Part shown: positions 6,202 to 6,509 of the stretch, in pieces
How positions within the stretch are numbered: position 1 is the stretch's first letter
Layout: each line of letters opens with the position of its first letter
Assembly (NCBI GenBank): GCA_005787665.1
Contig: SYAB01000276.1
Coordinates: 1-6,509, forward strand
Source: Actinomycetota bacterium
GTDB lineage: Bacteria; Actinomycetota; Actinomycetes; Mycobacteriales; Mycobacteriaceae
Length of the DNA: 6,509 bases
Direction: 5' to 3'
Program-made: the position numbers and the translations under genes
The notes under the pieces: generated by a model
Database searches by the model: none
The model's input: the letters and a program-made list of their open reading frames with translations, nothing else
Told to the model about the DNA's origin: nothing

Positions 6202-6509
6202 CTAGCCGCCGGGTGGCTTCGCGCTGCCGACCACCCACATCGAGAAGTACTGGGATCCGCCGCCGTAGGCGTGACCCAGTGCCTTGGCGGCGCCGGGAAC
6301 CTGATGCGCGCCGGCCTTTCCCATCACCTGGATGGCCGCCTCGGCGAATCGGATCAGCCCGGAGGCCCCGATCGGATTGGATGAAAGCACCCCTCCCGAG
6401 GCGTTGACCGGAATGCGGCCGCCGATCGCGGTCTCGCCGGACTCGGTCAGCTTCCAGCCTTCGCCCTCGGCGGCGAAGCCGAGGTTCTCCAGCCTCATCG
6501 GCTCGAACC
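6202..6509 (-). CDS. ltp3: Thiolase-fold lipid-transfer/steroid side-chain enzyme, Ltp3-like, C-terminal part (truncated by window edge)
   Basis: These are the last 101 residues of a SCP2-thiolase-like protein. The frame is open to the right edge (FEPMRLENLGF), so the start is outside the window and the ATG at 6498 is internal. The C-terminal thiolase loop reads NASGGVLSSNPIGASG, where canonical thiolases have a catalytic His in GHPxGATG. The final strand segment is HAYGGGSQYFSMWVVGS. The Cys-nucleophile region is not in the window. In rhodococci, ltp3 and ltp4 have been linked to removal of C24-branched sterol side chains, and related Ltp proteins are retro-aldolases that work with DUF35 partners. 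Naming it ltp3 rather than ltp4 rests on position next to kshA and is tentative. No clear terminator follows the TAG, so readthrough into kshA is possible in addition to the kshA promoter. Confidence 0.7.
   Translation of the reverse strand, partial: FEPMRLENLGFAAEGEGWKLTESGETAIGGRIPVNASGGVLSSNPIGASGLIRFAEAAIQVMGKAGAHQVPGAAKALGHAYGGGSQYFSMWVVGSAKPPGG

Noticed and set aside
4987..6384. 465-codon plus-strand frame opposite kshA and the kshA promoter
   Set aside because: It is antisense to kshA with its complete Rieske and iron ligands, and it would read through the operator and into the opposing thiolase gene.

Overview
The window looks like chromosomal DNA from a high-GC actinomycete, most likely a Mycobacterium or Mycolicibacterium or a close rhodococcal-type relative. 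The evidence is the GC-rich third-position codon use, GTG starts at overlapping gene junctions, and a gene content and order that closely parallel the cholesterol-catabolism (KstR) regulon of Mycobacterium tuberculosis around Rv3535c-Rv3522. The match to H37Rv gene order is from memory, not from a search.

Layout. Positions 1-4418 (+ strand) hold one tightly packed transcription unit: the 3' end of hsaG (acylating aldehyde dehydrogenase), hsaF (4-hydroxy-2-oxo-acid aldolase), a DUF1214-like protein (Rv3531c-like), a short-chain dehydrogenase/reductase (Rv3530c-like) and a PAPS-type sulfotransferase (Rv3529c-like). The junctions overlap by 4 bp, overlap by 8 bp, abut, and overlap by 4 bp, so the five genes are probably translationally coupled. 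Positions 4419-4510 are a 92-bp convergent gap with a perfect 13-bp inverted repeat, the likely bidirectional terminator. On the - strand, 6509 to 4511 (read right to left), come the 3' end of an Ltp3-like thiolase-fold protein, kshA (oxygenase of 3-ketosteroid 9alpha-hydroxylase) and a small cysteine-rich protein (Rv3527-like) whose start overlaps the kshA stop by 4 bp. The 81-bp gap upstream of kshA (6121-6201) contains a near-perfect palindrome matching the KstR operator consensus, a plausible promoter and a good ribosome binding site. There is no gene-free stretch over 300 bp, and I saw no RNA genes, mobile elements or CRISPR.

How it fits together. KshA hydroxylates C9 of the steroid nucleus, which together with KstD opens ring B. 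The Hsa pathway later releases 4-hydroxy-2-oxohexanoate from rings A/B, which HsaF splits to pyruvate and propanal and HsaG converts to propionyl-CoA. Ltp3-like proteins act on the sterol side chain. The three genes downstream of hsaF, and the small protein coupled to kshA, have no established step in this pathway as far as I know. They are the under-described part of the window.
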